Assembly: GCA_030042915.1 (NCBI GenBank)
Contig: JASHYS010000028.1
Location: 1-15,954 of the forward strand
DNA: 15,954 nt
Direction of reading: 5' to 3'
Origin: Acidobacteriaceae bacterium
GTDB taxonomy: Bacteria; Acidobacteriota; Terriglobia; Terriglobales; Acidobacteriaceae
Shown: one piece after another, positions 14,508-15,954 of the stretch
How positions within the stretch are numbered: position 1 is the stretch's first letter
Layout: each line of letters starts with the position of its first letter
Notes under the pieces: generated by a model
The model's input: only the letters and a program-made list of their open reading frames with translations
Told to the model about the DNA's origin: nothing
Database searches by the model: none
Made by a program: the position numbers and the translations under genes

Positions 14508-15954
14508 ATGGCCGACACGCAACAGGAGGTTGGAGGCGCGCCTGAGAGAGGCAATCGCTCGCAGGCGGCTTCATTGCCGGTGCAGCCATCCGGATCAGCA
14601 ATCGCCTCCGATCCCTCGAACCAGGGCGCCGGCCCGCAACTGGTACAGTCGCTGGGCCTGTTCAGCGCCACCACCATTGTGGTGGGCTCGATGATCGGCA
14701 GCGGCATCTTCATTGTCGACTGCGACATTGCACGCCTCACCGATTCTCCCGCGCTCTACCTGGGCGCGTGGGTCATCACCGCGGTGATGACCATGATCTG
14801 CGCGCTCAGCTACGGCGAGCTGGCCGCCATGATGCCCCGGGCCGGCGGCCAGTATGTCTACCTGCGTGAATCGCTGGGCCCGCTGTGGGGATTTCTTTAC
14901 GGCTGGACGCTCTTTCTGGTGATTGAAACCGGGACCATCGCCGCCGTCTGCGTGGCCTTCGGCAAATTCCTCGGCGTCTTCTTTCCGTCGGTGTCGAGCA
15001 CGCACTGGCTGTGGCACATCGCGCACGTTCCACCCATTCCTGTAGGTCCCATGGTGCTGGGCAACATGGAGATCGGAGTAAGCACTGCAAATCTTGCCGG
15101 CATCATCGTGGTGCTGTTCGTCGCGGCGGTGAATATTTTCGGCGTAAAGTTCGGCGCGCTTTTGCAGAACGTCTTCACCGTGGCCAAGGCGCTGGCGCTC
15201 GCCGGCCTCATTCTTCTTGGTTTTACCATCGGCCGCAACAGCGCGGCCATTGCCGCCAACTTCGGCGCCCACTGGAGCCAATTCTGGCGCAACGCCGGCT
15301 GGCACTCGCTGCATCCCGTGCAAGTGGGCGTGCAGGGGCCGACGGTGATGGTGAACGTCATCGTCATCCTGGCCATTGTCCAGGTGGGCTCGCTCTTTTC
15401 TGCCGACGCCTGGAACAACGTCACTTTCACGGCCGGTGAAATCAAGCATCCGCGGCGCAACGTTCCGCTCTCACTCGCGCTGGGCACGGGATTCGTTCTC
15501 ACCATCTATATCCTGGCCAGCGCCGCGTACATCCTGGTGCTTCCGCTGCACGGCGATGCGCACGGGGCCACGGTGATGGCGCGCGGCGTGCAGTACGCAG
15601 CCGAGGACCGCATCGGCGCCGCAGTGCTCCAGCAGATCTTCCCCTCCGTCGGCGGTTTTCTGATGGCCGCGGCCATCATGATCTCCACCTTCGGCTGCGC
15701 CAACGGCATTACGCTGGGCGGCGCGCGCGCCTACTACGCCATGGCGCAGGACGGGCTCTTCTTCCGTTCAATCGGCAAGCTGCACCCGCGCTACAAAACG
15801 CCGGCCGCCGGGCTTGTGGTGCAGGCCATCTGGACCGTGATCCTCTGCGTCTCCGGATCGTATGGCCAACTGCTCGACTACATCATCTTTGCGGAGCTTG
15901 TGTTCTACATCCTCACCATCGCCGGGCTCTTCGTGCTGCGCTTCCGGCAACCGG
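14508..15954 (+). CDS. APC-family amino-acid permease, C-terminus beyond the window
   Basis: The 482 visible residues begin with a polar tail of about 45 residues and continue as multiple membrane helices. Helix 1 carries the APC substrate-site motif GSMIGSGIF (60-68), helix 2 ends with SYGELAAMMPRAGGQYVYLR (101-120), and the conserved cytoplasmic loop reads TAGEIKHPRRNVP (308-320) after helix 7. The region around ARAYYAMAQDGLFF (406-419) is also typical. The family moves amino acids across the inner membrane, usually by proton symport or exchange; the substrate cannot be read from sequence. The last one or two helices are cut off. The ATG lies 23 bases after the CCA of the tRNA-like element and has no recognisable ribosome site, so its expression or start is uncertain; an AGGAGG at 14524-14529 is inside the frame with no suitable start after it. 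Confidence 0.9.
   Translation, partial: MADTQQEVGGAPERGNRSQAASLPVQPSGSAIASDPSNQGAGPQLVQSLGLFSATTIVVGSMIGSGIFIVDCDIARLTDSPALYLGAWVITAVMTMICALSYGELAAMMPRAGGQYVYLRESLGPLWGFLYGWTLFLVIETGTIAAVCVAFGKFLGVFFPSVSSTHWLWHIAHVPPIPVGPMVLGNMEIGVSTANLAGIIVVLFVAAVNIFGVKFGALLQNVFTVAKALALAGLILLGFTIGRNSAAIAANFGAHWSQFWRNAGWHSLHPVQVGVQGPTVMVNVIVILAIVQVGSLFSADAWNNVTFTAGEIKHPRRNVPLSLALGTGFVLTIYILASAAYILVLPLHGDAHGATVMARGVQYAAEDRIGAAVLQQIFPSVGGFLMAAAIMISTFGCANGITLGGARAYYAMAQDGLFFRSIGKLHPRYKTPAAGLVVQAIWTVILCVSGSYGQLLDYIIFAELVFYILTIAGLFVLRFRQP

Noticed and set aside
14595..15449. Minus-strand open frame of 284 codons
   Set aside because: It is antisense to the APC permease. Its His/Arg/Asp-rich text is what membrane-helix codons give on the other strand.

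Overview
The window looks like chromosomal DNA of a soil-type Acidobacteriota, probably class Terriglobia. The evidence is high GC, a membrane-anchored winged-helix/TPR regulator of the kind abundant in that group, and a giant secreted protein combining NHL, Ig-like and choice-of-anchor-type modules in the style common there. This assignment is inference from protein style; no marker gene is present.

Layout. (1) 1-6692, minus strand: one uninterrupted reading frame of at least 2230 codons. It encodes a giant secreted modular protein and runs off the left edge. In protein order it holds an export signal, a kelch propeller of six repeats, an ASPM/SPD-2/Hydin-like module, an NHL propeller of six repeats, Ig-like modules, two proprotein-convertase P-like modules, DUF11-like and invasin-like Ig modules, and finally a CSLREA-type motif just before the edge. 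(2) 6693-7175: a divergent intergenic region with a plausible sigma70-type promoter for the rightward gene. (3) 7176-9203, plus strand: a regulator with an OmpR-type winged helix, one membrane segment, a TolB-N/FlgO-like region and TPRs. (4) 9204-9707: a convergent intergenic region. (5) 9708-13859, minus strand: a secreted alpha/beta-hydrolase carrying three tandem N-terminal copies and one C-terminal copy of an unnamed 'DLR' beta-sandwich-like module, with a glycine-zipper-like insertion in the catalytic region. (6) 13860-14395: mostly non-coding, with a probable decayed coding segment. (7) 14396-14484: a tRNA-Ser(UGA)-like element, excellent in its 3' half and irregular in its 5' half. (8) 14508 to the right edge, plus strand: an APC-family amino-acid permease, cut by the edge.

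How the parts may relate. Two very large exported proteins flank a membrane-bound regulator that is divergent from one and convergent with the other. A natural but unproven reading is that the regulator controls the giant surface protein, or both. The most unusual items are the tRNA-like element, whose acceptor branch fits either a 7/5 or a 9/3 layout, and the esterase-like protein flanked and preceded by repeated DLR modules. No CRISPR array, transposase, rRNA gene or complete mobile element was seen.
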